This document shows, piece after piece, positions 43,165 through 52,464 of a stretch of 64,000 nucleotides of DNA (positions are counted from its first letter, which is position 1; each line of letters opens with the position of its first letter). Source of the DNA: Arenibacter sp. ARW7G5Y1 (GTDB lineage: Bacteria; Bacteroidota; Bacteroidia; Flavobacteriales; Flavobacteriaceae); NCBI RefSeq assembly GCF_003201775.1, contig NZ_QJJZ01000021.1, forward strand, positions 1-64,000, in the 5' to 3' direction. Both the position numbers and the translations under genes were made by a program. A model generated the notes under the pieces. It ran no database searches and was not told the DNA's origin. It worked only from the letters and a program-made list of their open reading frames with translations.

Positions 43165-43917
43165 CTAGGAATTCCATATCTGCCAGGATTTTTCTGCCTG
43201 AAATTGGAGCATGTTGGAGCCATTGCTTATTTTACCGCCTTGCAGCTCACCTGCCAATAAAAATGCAGTTTTTTCCGGGTTGTAAATTAGATCGAAGAGC
43301 AAATGTTGATCGGTGATGAAGTTGTAAGGTAGGTCTGGCTTGTCGTTTATGTTGGGGTAGGTTCCTAAAGGTGTGCAATTAACAATGACCGTATGGTTAT
43401 ATAACACTTCCTTGTTAAGGTCTGTGTAATTGAGTTGTTGGTCCTTGGGATTTCTAGACACAAATTTAAAGGATATTCCTAATTTATCAAGTACAAATGC
43501 CACTGCTTTGGAAGCACCACCTGTGCCTAGGATAAGTGCTTTTTGATGATGTTCCTCAAGATGCGGTTCTATTGATTTTTGAAAGCCATAAGCGTCTGTA
43601 TTGAAGCCAATTGTTTGTGCCCCATTGATCTTAATAGTGTTCACCGCTCCAATGGCCTGGGCCTCTGGATCTATTTTGGATAAAAAGGGTATAATCTGTT
43701 CTTTGTAGGGGATGGTGACGTTAAAACCTTTAATATTGCTGTTTTGTTCCAATACCCTTCTGAACTCGTCAATACGCTCCAAATCAAAATTTTCATAAGA
43801 ATGATTTTCCAGTCCCAGTTTGGTAAATTTCTTGGTAAAATATCCCCTAGAGAATGAGTAGGAGATATTTTTTCCAATTAATCCAAATCTAATTTTATTT
43901 CTTTCTGTTTTTTCCAT
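43165..43917 (-). CDS. aroE: Shikimate dehydrogenase
   Basis: 250 residues. The shikimate pocket is visible in GKNISYSFSRGYF, NVTIPYKEQII (catalytic Lys) and GFNTDAYGF (catalytic Asp). The NADP Rossmann motif is LGTGGASKAVAFVL. It reduces 3-dehydroshikimate in aromatic amino-acid synthesis. The start overlaps the end of the first DUF368 gene by 23 bases, so the two are translationally linked, an arrangement I associate with flavobacteria. Confidence 0.92.
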   Translation of the reverse strand: MEKTERNKIRFGLIGKNISYSFSRGYFTKKFTKLGLENHSYENFDLERIDEFRRVLEQNSNIKGFNVTIPYKEQIIPFLSKIDPEAQAIGAVNTIKINGAQTIGFNTDAYGFQKSIEPHLEEHHQKALILGTGGASKAVAFVLDKLGISFKFVSRNPKDQQLNYTDLNKEVLYNHTVIVNCTPLGTYPNINDKPDLPYNFITDQHLLFDLIYNPEKTAFLLAGELQGGKISNGSNMLQFQAEKSWQIWNS

Positions 43918-44908
43918 ACCAGTCTAATCCTAATAAAATTAATATCCCAAAAAATATAAAAAAAATGGCCCACCAGGTCTCGGAAGATCCCACATTTGGC
44001 AGGAATCTTTCATAATTCTTTATTATCGGGTTACTGTTGGTGTCCAAGAGCAAATTGCCATTGGTATCCGTTTTAAATAAAGTGCGTTTCCAAGGCCATA
44101 CCACTCCCAAAGAGCCTGTAATGAAACCTATTATAACAGCAGTGGTTATATGTCTATAATGTTTTAGAACGTACGTTAGCAGATGGGAGAGTGTCACCAA
44201 TCCGGCAGCAGATCCCGTAGTGAAAACCGCCAATATTTTTAAGGTATTGAGCCGTGTTGGATTTTTAATAAAACTGAAGTCGCCCATTAATATTTCGGAA
44301 AAGGTATCGTAAAGTGCATTTACGGAATCTACCAGGAGCAGTACATAATTGCCCAAAAGGATCAGAATAAAGGAACCGGACAGTCCAGGTAAGGTCATGC
44401 CGGAGACACTTATGATACCGCAAAAAAATATAAAGACTAAATTGTCGTTTTGTGTAGCGGGATTGAGGAAGCTTATGGATATGCCTATGAATAAACCGAT
44501 TATTCCCGCCGGGACGGTCTTTTTCCCCCAATGCCCAAAGTCCTTTCCTATGTAGTAAATAGAGCCCAATATCATTCCAAAAAATGCAGACCACACATAG
44601 AGCTCATTTCTTTCCAAAAAATAATCCAAAATTTTGGAGACACTGAAATAACTCACCAACATGCCAAAAATAAGAAGGACCAAAAACTGGCCGTTGGTGT
44701 AGCGATAAAAGCTTTTTAACCTTCCACTGACCAAGAGTTTAATGGCTTTTCCGTTCACCTTTTGTAGGGAATAGATAAACTCTTCATAAAATCCGCCCAC
44801 AAAAGCCACAATACCCCCGGATACACCGGGAACTTTGTTGGCTGCACCCATAAATAATCCTTTGATTACAAGGAAAAATTTATCCGTGAATGTTCTGGGG
44901 TTTCTCAT
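43895..44908 (-). CDS. DUF368 membrane protein, copy 1
   Basis: 337 residues with about eight to nine hydrophobic helices. The family hallmark GAANKVPGVSGGIVAFVGGFYEEFI is near the N-terminus, and the second signature ISVSGMTLPGLSGSFILILLGNY lies mid-protein. DUF368 proteins have been linked to polyprenyl-phosphate recycling (flippases) in recent work on other bacteria, as I recall. It is a paralogue of the next gene, 14 bases away, and overlaps aroE. Its signature loop has GAANK where the other copy has GAADV. Confidence 0.85.
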   Translation of the reverse strand: MRNPRTFTDKFFLVIKGLFMGAANKVPGVSGGIVAFVGGFYEEFIYSLQKVNGKAIKLLVSGRLKSFYRYTNGQFLVLLIFGMLVSYFSVSKILDYFLERNELYVWSAFFGMILGSIYYIGKDFGHWGKKTVPAGIIGLFIGISISFLNPATQNDNLVFIFFCGIISVSGMTLPGLSGSFILILLGNYVLLLVDSVNALYDTFSEILMGDFSFIKNPTRLNTLKILAVFTTGSAAGLVTLSHLLTYVLKHYRHITTAVIIGFITGSLGVVWPWKRTLFKTDTNGNLLLDTNSNPIIKNYERFLPNVGSSETWWAIFFIFFGILILLGLDWYGKNRKK

Positions 44909-44922
44909 TTGGGGTAGGGGGT

Positions 44923-45840
44923 TTATCTTTTTGCGGCCAATTTTTCCAGTATAAAAATAAGGGAAAAACCAAGGATAGCTAGAATAATCGCAGATATTAA
45001 TTGTGGGTCCCCGTCAAAGGAGAAGGGCAAAATGTTTCTATCTGAAATCGTAATTATCTTATCCCCGAACATTTTGGTTTCCAGGACTTCTTTCCACGGC
45101 CAAATTTTATTCAAGGAACCCAATATAAACCCGGTAAGCAATGCAAGTGTAAGATTTTTGTAGTGGGTAAACATCCATTTTAGAAGTTTGGCAAAGCTCA
45201 ATAGTCCAAAAATGGCCCCTAAGCCCACAGTAACAATAATTTTAAGATCGCGTTCATGTACTGCATCCAATACTGTTTTGTATGAACCCAATAGTACTAG
45301 GATAAAAGCTCCGGATATACCTGGTAGAATCATTGCACATATGGCCAGTGCCCCGGACAAGAACAAGTAGGGGAGAGATCCCGAATTGTCGGAAGGGGGT
45401 AACTTTGTTATGTAAAAAGCTATGGCGGCTCCCATGATCAATAATAGTATTGCAGCCACATTCCATTTTTTTATTTCCCTGCCTACCAACATAATACTGG
45501 CCACAACCAAGCCAAAGAAAAAGGACCAAAGGGGAATGGGTTCGTTCTCCATTAACCAACTAATGAGTTTGGCCAAGGAGAGGACACTAATACCGATGCC
45601 TAGCAACAGGGCAAGTAGAAAGTTGCCGTTAAGTTTAATCCAAAAGGCTTTTATTCCTTCCTTCCTTAACGTATTCAACAGGGCTACATTAACGTTGTTA
45701 ATGCTGGTGATGAGCTCTTCGTATATTCCGGAAATAAAGGCTATGGTGCCTCCAGAAACACCGGGTACAACATCTGCTGCGCCCATGGCCATTCCTTTTA
45801 ATAAGATAATGATGTAAGATAAGAGATTGCGATTTTCCAT
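44923..45840 (-). CDS. DUF368 membrane protein, copy 2
   Basis: 305 residues, multi-spanning, with GAADVVPGVSGGTIAFISGIYEELI and the second half-signature ICAMILPGISGAFILVLLGSYKTVL. The two related signatures within one chain suggest an internal inverted duplication, as in small-molecule flippases. It lies 28 bases after the TPR gene stop and 14 bases before the paralogue, so the order TPR, DUF368, DUF368, aroE is probably one transcript. Its predicted role in undecaprenyl-phosphate translocation comes from family knowledge, not from this sequence. Confidence 0.86.
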   Translation of the reverse strand: MENRNLLSYIIILLKGMAMGAADVVPGVSGGTIAFISGIYEELITSINNVNVALLNTLRKEGIKAFWIKLNGNFLLALLLGIGISVLSLAKLISWLMENEPIPLWSFFFGLVVASIMLVGREIKKWNVAAILLLIMGAAIAFYITKLPPSDNSGSLPYLFLSGALAICAMILPGISGAFILVLLGSYKTVLDAVHERDLKIIVTVGLGAIFGLLSFAKLLKWMFTHYKNLTLALLTGFILGSLNKIWPWKEVLETKMFGDKIITISDRNILPFSFDGDPQLISAIILAILGFSLIFILEKLAAKR

Positions 45841-45868
45841 ATAAGATAAAAAAACAAAAATAGTTTAT

Positions 45869-47269
45869 TTATCTGGAAGCTTTTTTCACATCCTCAATTA
45901 AGTTTTGGGCCCAATCCGTATTGAAGAATTGGGGAAATTCATCTTCAAATAAATGTAGCTGGTCAAGGTCTATTTTAAGGGCGTTGAGCAACCTGTACTG
46001 AGCTCTGGGGAAATCGCTTATTAGCAGATAGAAGCCGGCCATTTTATATTGCATTTCACATCGCTGGGGATAAAATTCATGGCCTTGGAGCAATATTTCT
46101 ATAGCGGCATGCACGTCTAGGTTTTGAACTGCTACATCGGCCCAATGAAACCAAGTGTCAAATTCATAATTCCCCAAGTCTACTGCCTGTTGATAGGCAT
46201 AATAGGCCTCGTCATTATTTTTTAAGGAGGCGTGTATCTTTCCGCACTTTTTCCAGTACTTTGAATTTTCCCCATCAATATTTATGGCTTTATTGATGTA
46301 GTATAGGGCTTTTTTATAATCCTCCTGTCTAATGTAGTATTCCGTAATTGCCAACCACCCTTTATCCAACAATGGATCTTCATGGACCGTTCTGTAATAA
46401 TAGGATTTGGCCAATTCGTAGTTCTTGAGTTTTTCATGACATCTGCCTATCCTTAAATAGGCGTGCGAGGTAGGATCTTCAATGGCAATGGTGGTCTCAT
46501 AATTCTCAATGGCCTCATTGTACTTGCCCATTTTTTCCAATACTTTTCCCTTTTCAAAATAGGCACCAATAAAAGTGTCATCGGCAATAATTGCAAAGTC
46601 GAAAGCGGCCAGGGCCTCCTTGTGCATTTTTTTTGTAAAATACATTTTTCCCAATTGGTGCCACGCTACTTCGCTATAAGGGTTTCGTTCAAGATAATCA
46701 TTTAGGTATACGATGGCTCCGTCATAATCCTCAAGAAACTCAAAACAATAAATAACATTGTAAAGTGATGAATAATCCTCCTCATCATAGGACACACACA
46801 TCATGAAATTTTGTTTGGCATCTTCAAAATTATCCATGAACAAATATTCCATACCTAGTAAGGAATGGATGTCAAAACTGTCATCGGTTAAATTTAAGGC
46901 CTGGGTCAGAAGGGATACCGCTGCTTCGTGATTGTCCTTCTTGGAATAAATATTGGCTCTTTGAATGTATATTTCCTCATTATTGCTGTCTATTACCTGT
47001 AGCTCATCCAGCATTTTCTCTGCCAGCTCCAGATTATTTTCAAAAACAAGGACTTCTATGGACAACAGCTTAAGTTCTATACTGGCAGGATGCTGCTGCA
47101 GCCCAATTTTAATCGCTTTTTTGGCCAATGCAATTTTCCCGTTATTGAGGTAGTGGTGAATAATATCTTGAAAATCTTCCGCGTCAAAGAAGTAGACATC
47201 ATCTGTCTTGAGCATGGATTCAAACTTAGCAATGGGTTGCCCTGGTCTCTCGTTTGGTTCTAACGCCAT
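45869..47269 (-). CDS. Tetratricopeptide-repeat protein
   Basis: 466 residues without signal peptide. From ~35 to ~420 the protein is an array of about ten TPR units with the usual W/LG-Y-A/G-F-A/Y-P spacing (AWHQLGKMYFTKKMHKEALAAFDFAI, AYLRIGRCHEKLKNYELAKSYYYRTV). It is cytoplasmic by prediction and probably a protein-protein scaffold. It is the first gene of the set leading to the DUF368 pair and aroE. No specific partner can be named. Confidence 0.85.
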   Translation of the reverse strand: MALEPNERPGQPIAKFESMLKTDDVYFFDAEDFQDIIHHYLNNGKIALAKKAIKIGLQQHPASIELKLLSIEVLVFENNLELAEKMLDELQVIDSNNEEIYIQRANIYSKKDNHEAAVSLLTQALNLTDDSFDIHSLLGMEYLFMDNFEDAKQNFMMCVSYDEEDYSSLYNVIYCFEFLEDYDGAIVYLNDYLERNPYSEVAWHQLGKMYFTKKMHKEALAAFDFAIIADDTFIGAYFEKGKVLEKMGKYNEAIENYETTIAIEDPTSHAYLRIGRCHEKLKNYELAKSYYYRTVHEDPLLDKGWLAITEYYIRQEDYKKALYYINKAINIDGENSKYWKKCGKIHASLKNNDEAYYAYQQAVDLGNYEFDTWFHWADVAVQNLDVHAAIEILLQGHEFYPQRCEMQYKMAGFYLLISDFPRAQYRLLNALKIDLDQLHLFEDEFPQFFNTDWAQNLIEDVKKASR

Positions 47270-47364
47270 AGGAACTTCTAATTATTCATTGGAACTAAAG
47301 TAGTCTTTTGAAACCCTTATTTCCGACAGATTTGGTCTATTATATTAACAAATTAGTTAACAAT

Positions 47365-48546
47365 TTATTGTTTAAGGCCGTTCAACACCTCTAAAATCAA
47401 GCCACAACCAAGTTTAATTTCTTGACTGCTAATGGTCAACGGCGGTGATATGCGAATGGCATTTGGTTCAAAAAGCAGCCAAAACAATATTAGGCCTTTC
47501 TCGGCACATTTGAGGATAACCTCATTGGCCGTTTCAGGTTTTTCCATGATTAGGGCCAACATTAATCCCTTGCCTCGAATTTCCTTTATCAATGTATGTT
47601 GCAAAAGATTTCTAAAAAGAGCTTCCTTTTCCAAGGTTTCCTGAATGAGGTTGCTTTCCGTTATTTCCTGTAAGGTGGCTAGGCAGGCCGCAGCAATGAC
47701 AGGATTGCCCCCAAAGGTCGTTATATGGCCCAATTTGGGTTTTTCTGTGAGCGATTGCATCATATGGTGCGAAGCCACAAATGCACCTACCGGCATTCCG
47801 CCTGCCATTCCCTTTCCAAGTACCAAAATATCAGGAACACAATCATAGTGCTCAAAAGCGAACAATTTTCCGGTACGTCCAAATCCAGGCTGGATTTCGT
47901 CCAATATTAACATTGCACCCACCTCATTGCAGCGTTCCCGTACTTTTTTTAAATACCCATTCTCCGGTAGAATAAAACCAGCTCCTCCCTGGATGGTTTC
48001 CAAAACAACTGCGGCCGTTTTTTCGGTTATGGACAACACATCACGTTCTACATTAAAACGAATGAATCCAACGTCGGGAATAAGTGGCCTAAAGGCTCTT
48101 TTTCGCTCTTCATAGCCCATAATACTTAAGCTTCCCATGGTATTTCCGTGGTAAGCATTCTTGGCAGATAAAATTTCACTTCTTCCTGTAAACCGTCTGG
48201 CCAATTTTAATGCCCCTTCAATGGCCTCCGTTCCGGAATTTACCAAATAAGTGGTTTCCAGCGGTGCAGGGAGTAGGTTTGCCAGCAGTTTGGTATAGGC
48301 AACGGCCGGTTCTTGGATGTACTCGCCATACACCATAACGTGCATGTATTTTTGGGCTTGCTCCTGAATGGCAGTCACCACTCTTGGATGGCAATGTCCC
48401 AAACTACAAGCGGAAACTCCAGCAACAAAATCCAGATGTGCCTTACCTTTGGTATCGTAAATATAACTGCCCTTGGCATGTGAAATTTCCAAAGCCAAGG
48501 GATGTGCCGAAGTTTGTGCCTGGTATTTAAAATAATCCTTTTTCAT
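47365..48546 (-). CDS. Class III aminotransferase (acetylornithine/aspartate aminotransferase family)
   Basis: 393 residues. Motifs: NSGTEAIEGALKLARRFTGR, AYHGNTMGSLS, LDEIQPGFGRTGKLFAFEHYD and the PLP-lysine LGKGMAGGMPVGAFVAS, then TTFGGNPVIAAA. The size fits ArgD-like enzymes, but substrate specificity cannot be read and no arg genes are adjacent. It is distinct from the rocD-type gene at 26968, lacking its cysteine insertion. It follows the OstA-like gene by five bases on the same strand. Confidence 0.85.
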   Translation of the reverse strand: MKKDYFKYQAQTSAHPLALEISHAKGSYIYDTKGKAHLDFVAGVSACSLGHCHPRVVTAIQEQAQKYMHVMVYGEYIQEPAVAYTKLLANLLPAPLETTYLVNSGTEAIEGALKLARRFTGRSEILSAKNAYHGNTMGSLSIMGYEERKRAFRPLIPDVGFIRFNVERDVLSITEKTAAVVLETIQGGAGFILPENGYLKKVRERCNEVGAMLILDEIQPGFGRTGKLFAFEHYDCVPDILVLGKGMAGGMPVGAFVASHHMMQSLTEKPKLGHITTFGGNPVIAAACLATLQEITESNLIQETLEKEALFRNLLQHTLIKEIRGKGLMLALIMEKPETANEVILKCAEKGLILFWLLFEPNAIRISPPLTISSQEIKLGCGLILEVLNGLKQ

Positions 48547-48551
48547 TTGTA

Positions 48552-50567
48552 TTAGTTGTCAAGGACCCTAAATATCCAGGTGTCATCTATATAATTCCCA
48601 TTGAAATTGTTATTGTGCGATCGGAGAGCTTCTTCCCGGGAATCATAGTGTTCTAAATAGACATAGTGGTATTTATTGTAGTCTCGTAAGAAGTGTTTGG
48701 GTTCCAAACCTTTTTTGGTAAGGCTTTTCATGAATGTTTCATAATTTTCCGCTGCCTCGAAAACGTTGGCTATTAAATAGTAGCCAGAATCCAAACCGTC
48801 CTCTTTAGCGCCCTCCTCATAATGCACATCTGTTTTAGCTTCCAGAACGCTGGGTTTGGGCTCTTTTTGCTGTTGAATTTTTTTGTTCGGTTCCATTTTC
48901 AACAAGGGATTGGGAGGTATTGGCTTGGAAGAATTTATGGAATCACGCTTTCTTTGATCCTCTATGGCCTCCTCTGGTTCCACATCCAAATCTATAGGAT
49001 TGTCCACCCCTTTAATGGTAACCAGTTTTATGTTGTTGTCGTCCTCGTCAAAGATGTCGTCCTTGCTGAGAATCCTTTCCTTTCCACGCCAAATAAACCC
49101 TTTCAGCAACCTACTGTTTTCCGGGAGCTCCTTTTCTGGAAAAATATCGCCATCAGGATTGGTAATAAAGGTAATATCCTCTATCTCGTTATTGGCAAGG
49201 GTCATTCTAATTGCACTGCAAATGGTCTTGTTTATTCCAATAAGTTCCTGGTCATCATTGTACATATAATAGATAACCTCGGTGTTTTTTACAAGGTCAA
49301 TGAGGCTTAGTTTATTTTCTATGAATTTCCCGAATAGGTCCTTGCCCTTGGCCTGGTTGTAGCCTACTTTGCCCACTGTATCCAAGGAAATTATAAAGGC
49401 GTTGTTTATAACTTTTAAAGAGTCCAATTTTTCGGTTTCCAAGTTGGATAGCAAGTGGATACTGTCTCCGGTCATTTGATTCTCCCCGTTCCAAATAATA
49501 GGATTGGTAATTAGTTCGGTAATACCGGTTTTTTGGTTGAAATGGATGGAATCGCACTTCCCGCTTAAATCGGTTTTGTAGAATTTTGCATTTCTGAAGG
49601 CCCTAAGGATGCGCTGTTCCGGTTTGCCCGTGATCATTAAGGTATCGCCGTGCATATATAAGGAGTCCTGTTCTACTAGATTGATCGAGACGGCCCTTTT
49701 GGTGGCAAAAACGGAATCCTTGGCCTTATATACTTCTGCATAGTGGGCCCTGATCAGTCCATCGTTTACGGTATCCCTTATAGTAATATTGTTCGTTGCA
49801 GAGGCAAACTCGGTCTTTTTGTCAAAATATAGGCTGTCTCCAGTAATAATTCGGTTATTGTAGTCTATACGTGTATTTTTAATTCCGTATCCGTTTTCAA
49901 TTTTAGTATCGTAAAATCCACGTTCGCAGTACATTTTATAGGATTCTCCGGTGATGGTGGAAGGACCGTATAAATAGGCATTTTTAGACTCGGTATAATA
50001 ATCCAATTGTTTGGAAACCAGTTTAAATTCTGGATTTACAAGGTTTACACTTTCCAGGAACTGGGATTTCTTTAGCTGGGTAAAATAACGCCCTATTTTA
50101 CTGGTAAGGGTATTGGAGGAATCAACCACGGTTCCGTTATGTTCATAGAAAGCCTCTTGTTTTTCACGATCAAACCGCAAGGTGTCAGTGGTAAGGGTCA
50201 TGCTGGTGTGGTTCAAAACCACATTTTCCCATGCCTTGGCAAGGTTTAGATTACCGTCATAATCAATTTTGCCACTGGTCAACTGTACGGAATCCCCTTG
50301 CTGCAGTTTAATATTCCCAATGGCTTTGAGCCTATTTTCTTTTTGGTAATAAATGGCGATATCGCACCATAGATCTGCTCCTTCGTGCTCAAATTGCACT
50401 TGCCGATCATCCTTGCTAAAGATGGCCGCCCCTGGATATTGTTCTTCATCTTTGGTGAAGTTGGCTCCATAAACAATGTTTATTTGTTTAACTTCTTCCT
50501 GGGGCTCTTGTGCCCAGCCAATCCAACAACTTAAAATGGTTGATAATAAAAATACGGACTTAAGCAA
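48552..50567 (-). CDS. OstA/LptA-like envelope protein with C-terminal SPOR-like region
   Basis: 671 residues from a TTG at 50567 (signal peptide LLSTILSCWIGWAQ). Residues ~35-300 form an OstA/LptA-type beta-jellyroll with repeated strands (LKAIGNIKLQQGDSVQLTSGKIDYDGN, ENVVLNHTSMTLTTDTLRFD) and continue as further imperfect repeats to ~430. A Pro/Lys-rich linker leads to a C-terminal ~80-residue region (YYLIANVFEAAENYETFMKSL...) like a SPOR domain. It likely takes part in lipopolysaccharide transport. A -7 box lies at 50584-50591. Confidence 0.8.
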   Translation of the reverse strand: MLKSVFLLSTILSCWIGWAQEPQEEVKQINIVYGANFTKDEEQYPGAAIFSKDDRQVQFEHEGADLWCDIAIYYQKENRLKAIGNIKLQQGDSVQLTSGKIDYDGNLNLAKAWENVVLNHTSMTLTTDTLRFDREKQEAFYEHNGTVVDSSNTLTSKIGRYFTQLKKSQFLESVNLVNPEFKLVSKQLDYYTESKNAYLYGPSTITGESYKMYCERGFYDTKIENGYGIKNTRIDYNNRIITGDSLYFDKKTEFASATNNITIRDTVNDGLIRAHYAEVYKAKDSVFATKRAVSINLVEQDSLYMHGDTLMITGKPEQRILRAFRNAKFYKTDLSGKCDSIHFNQKTGITELITNPIIWNGENQMTGDSIHLLSNLETEKLDSLKVINNAFIISLDTVGKVGYNQAKGKDLFGKFIENKLSLIDLVKNTEVIYYMYNDDQELIGINKTICSAIRMTLANNEIEDITFITNPDGDIFPEKELPENSRLLKGFIWRGKERILSKDDIFDEDDNNIKLVTIKGVDNPIDLDVEPEEAIEDQRKRDSINSSKPIPPNPLLKMEPNKKIQQQKEPKPSVLEAKTDVHYEEGAKEDGLDSGYYLIANVFEAAENYETFMKSLTKKGLEPKHFLRDYNKYHYVYLEHYDSREEALRSHNNNFNGNYIDDTWIFRVLDN

Positions 50568-50583
50568 TGTTTAAAATTTTGGT

Positions 50584-50591
50584 CAAAAATA
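50584..50591 (-). promoter_or_regulatory. -7 box of the OstA-like gene
   Basis: On the minus strand this reads TATTTTTG, an exact TAnnTTTG match 16 bases upstream of the TTG start at 50567. It lies after the purA terminator, so the OstA-like gene can be transcribed on its own. Confidence 0.4.
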
Positions 50592-50652
50592 GTATATTTT
50601 GGGGGAGGATAATACAGTTTGGGATAGTTTTAGTAAAACCCCTATAACGAAA

Positions 50653-50679
50653 AAGCCATCTTAAAAAGATGGCTTTTGC
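50653..50679 (-). terminator. Intrinsic terminator after purA
   Basis: A perfect 12-bp stem AAAAGCCATCTT (50653-50664) and AAGATGGCTTTT (50668-50679) with a three-base loop starts at the base next to the purA stop codon. The minus strand has T runs in and after the stem. Confidence 0.75.
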
Positions 50680-51951
50680 TTATCGATATATGGTCTGGGT
50701 CCTATCCGGCCCTACCGAAACAATCTTTATGGGGACTTCCAGTTCTTTTTCCAAGAACTTTATATAATCCATTAAGGTGTCCGGAAGTTCATCGGACTTG
50801 CTCAATTTGGTCAAATCCTTTGCCCATCCCTTCATTTCCGTGTAGACCGGTGTCACGTATTCCGGTTCTATACTATAAGGTAAGTGCTTTATTTGTTCCC
50901 CTTTATAGTTATAGGCAGTACATACTTTTAGTTTTTCAAATCCACTTAGTACATCTGCTTTCATCATCATCAATTCCGTAACCCCATTGATTTCAACGGC
51001 GTATTTGAGTGCTACTAGATCCAACCATCCGCAACGTCTTGGTCTTCCCGTGGTTGCGCCAAATTCGTTGCCAACCTTACCCATGGTTGCGCCGTCCTCA
51101 TCAAAAAGTTCTGTAGGGAACGGGCCACTGCCCACACGGGTGGTATACGCTTTGAAAATACCCAGCACCGCACCAATTTTATTGGGTGCTACCCCCAAAC
51201 CTGTACATGCCCCCGCTGCTGTAGTGTTGGACGAGGTTACAAAAGGATAGGTTCCGAAATCGATATCCAATAAGGATCCCTGTGCTCCTTCCGCCAGTAT
51301 TTTTTTACCTTCACGTTGAGCGTTGAAAATATACTCTTCACTATCAATAAAGGTTAATTTTTTTAGTTCTTCCACCGCCAGAAAGAAGTCTGCCTCCAAT
51401 TCCTTTAGGTCATATTGGATCTCAACATTGTAAAAGCTGATCATGGCCTCATGTTTGTTGGCCAATATCCTGTATTTTTCTTTCCAGTCCGAGAATTCCA
51501 AATCGCCTACCCTCATACCGTTCCTTCCGGTCTTGTCCATATAGGTGGGTCCAATACCTTTTAAGGTAGATCCAATTTTGGCCTTGCCCTTGGCAGTTTC
51601 GGAAGCGGCATCCAATAAACGGTGGGTGGGCAAAATTAAGTGGGCCTTTCTAGAAATAAATAATTTTGATTTAATATCTAGATTGAACTTTTTAAGATTA
51701 TCCAATTCTTTTTTAAAGATAACCGGGTCTATAACCACCCCGTTGCCAACAATGTTCACCGCGGTTTTGTGGAATATTCCTGAAGGAATGGTATGTAAAA
51801 CATGTTTTATACCATCAAATTCCAAGGTGTGGCCTGCATTGGGGCCGCCTTGGAATCGTGCAATTATATCATAGTTCTTTGTTAAAACATCAACTATTTT
51901 CCCTTTTCCTTCATCTCCCCATTGGAGTCCTAGTAGTAAATCTACTGCCAT
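50680..51951 (-). CDS. purA: Adenylosuccinate synthetase
   Basis: 423 residues from the ATG at 51951 (MAVDLLLGLQWGDEGKGKIVD); in-frame extension to 52053 would run into the Fur-type gene and is not family-like. The GTP/IMP motif GDEGKGK, the catalytic His in GPNAGHTLEFDG, the FVTSSNTTAAGACTGLG strand and the TGRPRRCGWLD loop all match PurA. It joins IMP and aspartate in AMP synthesis. The Fur-type gene lies 16 bases upstream and they probably share a promoter. Confidence 0.95.
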   Translation of the reverse strand: MAVDLLLGLQWGDEGKGKIVDVLTKNYDIIARFQGGPNAGHTLEFDGIKHVLHTIPSGIFHKTAVNIVGNGVVIDPVIFKKELDNLKKFNLDIKSKLFISRKAHLILPTHRLLDAASETAKGKAKIGSTLKGIGPTYMDKTGRNGMRVGDLEFSDWKEKYRILANKHEAMISFYNVEIQYDLKELEADFFLAVEELKKLTFIDSEEYIFNAQREGKKILAEGAQGSLLDIDFGTYPFVTSSNTTAAGACTGLGVAPNKIGAVLGIFKAYTTRVGSGPFPTELFDEDGATMGKVGNEFGATTGRPRRCGWLDLVALKYAVEINGVTELMMMKADVLSGFEKLKVCTAYNYKGEQIKHLPYSIEPEYVTPVYTEMKGWAKDLTKLSKSDELPDTLMDYIKFLEKELEVPIKIVSVGPDRTQTIYR

Positions 51952-51967
51952 TCTATATGTAATTGGA

Positions 51968-52423
51968 TTAATTATTCTTGTTTTCTTCTTTGTTCCGTGT
52001 TCCGTAAAAATAGAGCGAGTGTGTATTGATCTTAATGTTGAAAACCTCCTCAATGGTCTTTTTTATACTTTGAATACGTGGATCGCAAAATTCCATAACC
52101 TCACCCGTATCCGTAAGGATAACATGATCGTGCTGCCTGTCAAAATAAGATTTTTCGTATTGGGCCTGATTTTTTCCAAATTGGTGCTTACGGACCAACT
52201 TACACTCCAATAAAAGTTCAATTGTGTTGTATAATGTGGCCCTACTTACCCGATAGTTTTTATTTTTCATGGTGATATAGAGCGATTCTATATCAAAATG
52301 TTCTTCACTATCGTAGATCTCCTGTAAGATTGCGTAGCGCTCAGGTGTTTTTCTGTGACCATTTTCCTCCAGAAAAGTGGTGAAGACATTTTTGACTATT
52401 TCTTGATTCTTGTTTTCGCCCAT
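51968..52423 (-). CDS. Fur family transcriptional regulator
   Basis: 151 residues. Winged-helix part ~1-85 ([49 protein letters not shown]) has the Fur pattern of T-x-x-R and RATxYxT. The metal-binding region has [22 protein letters not shown]. Only one Cys lies near the usual CxxC positions, so the structural zinc pair is missing and this may be a Fur/PerR-like member with altered metal use. It is placed between relA/spoT and purA, as in many flavobacteria. Confidence 0.88.
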   Translation of the reverse strand: MGENKNQEIVKNVFTTFLEENGHRKTPERYAILQEIYDSEEHFDIESLYITMKNKNYRVSRATLYNTIELLLECKLVRKHQFGKNQAQYEKSYFDRQHDHVILTDTGEVMEFCDPRIQSIKKTIEEVFNIKINTHSLYFYGTRNKEENKNN

Positions 52424-52443
52424 AGCATTTACCCAGCGTTAGG

Positions 52444-52455
52444 GTACAAATGTAC
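52444..52455 (-). promoter_or_regulatory. -7 box within a short palindrome upstream of fur-purA
   Basis: On the minus strand TACATTTG (52447-52454) matches the -7 consensus. The surrounding GTACA-AA-TGTAC (52444-52455) is a small palindrome and a possible autoregulatory site. Confidence 0.35.
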
Positions 52456-52464
52456 AGTTAAAAT

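Noticed and set aside
42284-43316. Long plus-strand frames (167 and 234 codons) opposite the DUF349 gene
   Set aside because: They mirror the acidic low-complexity tail (Ser/Phe-rich in reverse) and the coiled coil. The DUF349 repeats on the minus strand are unambiguous.
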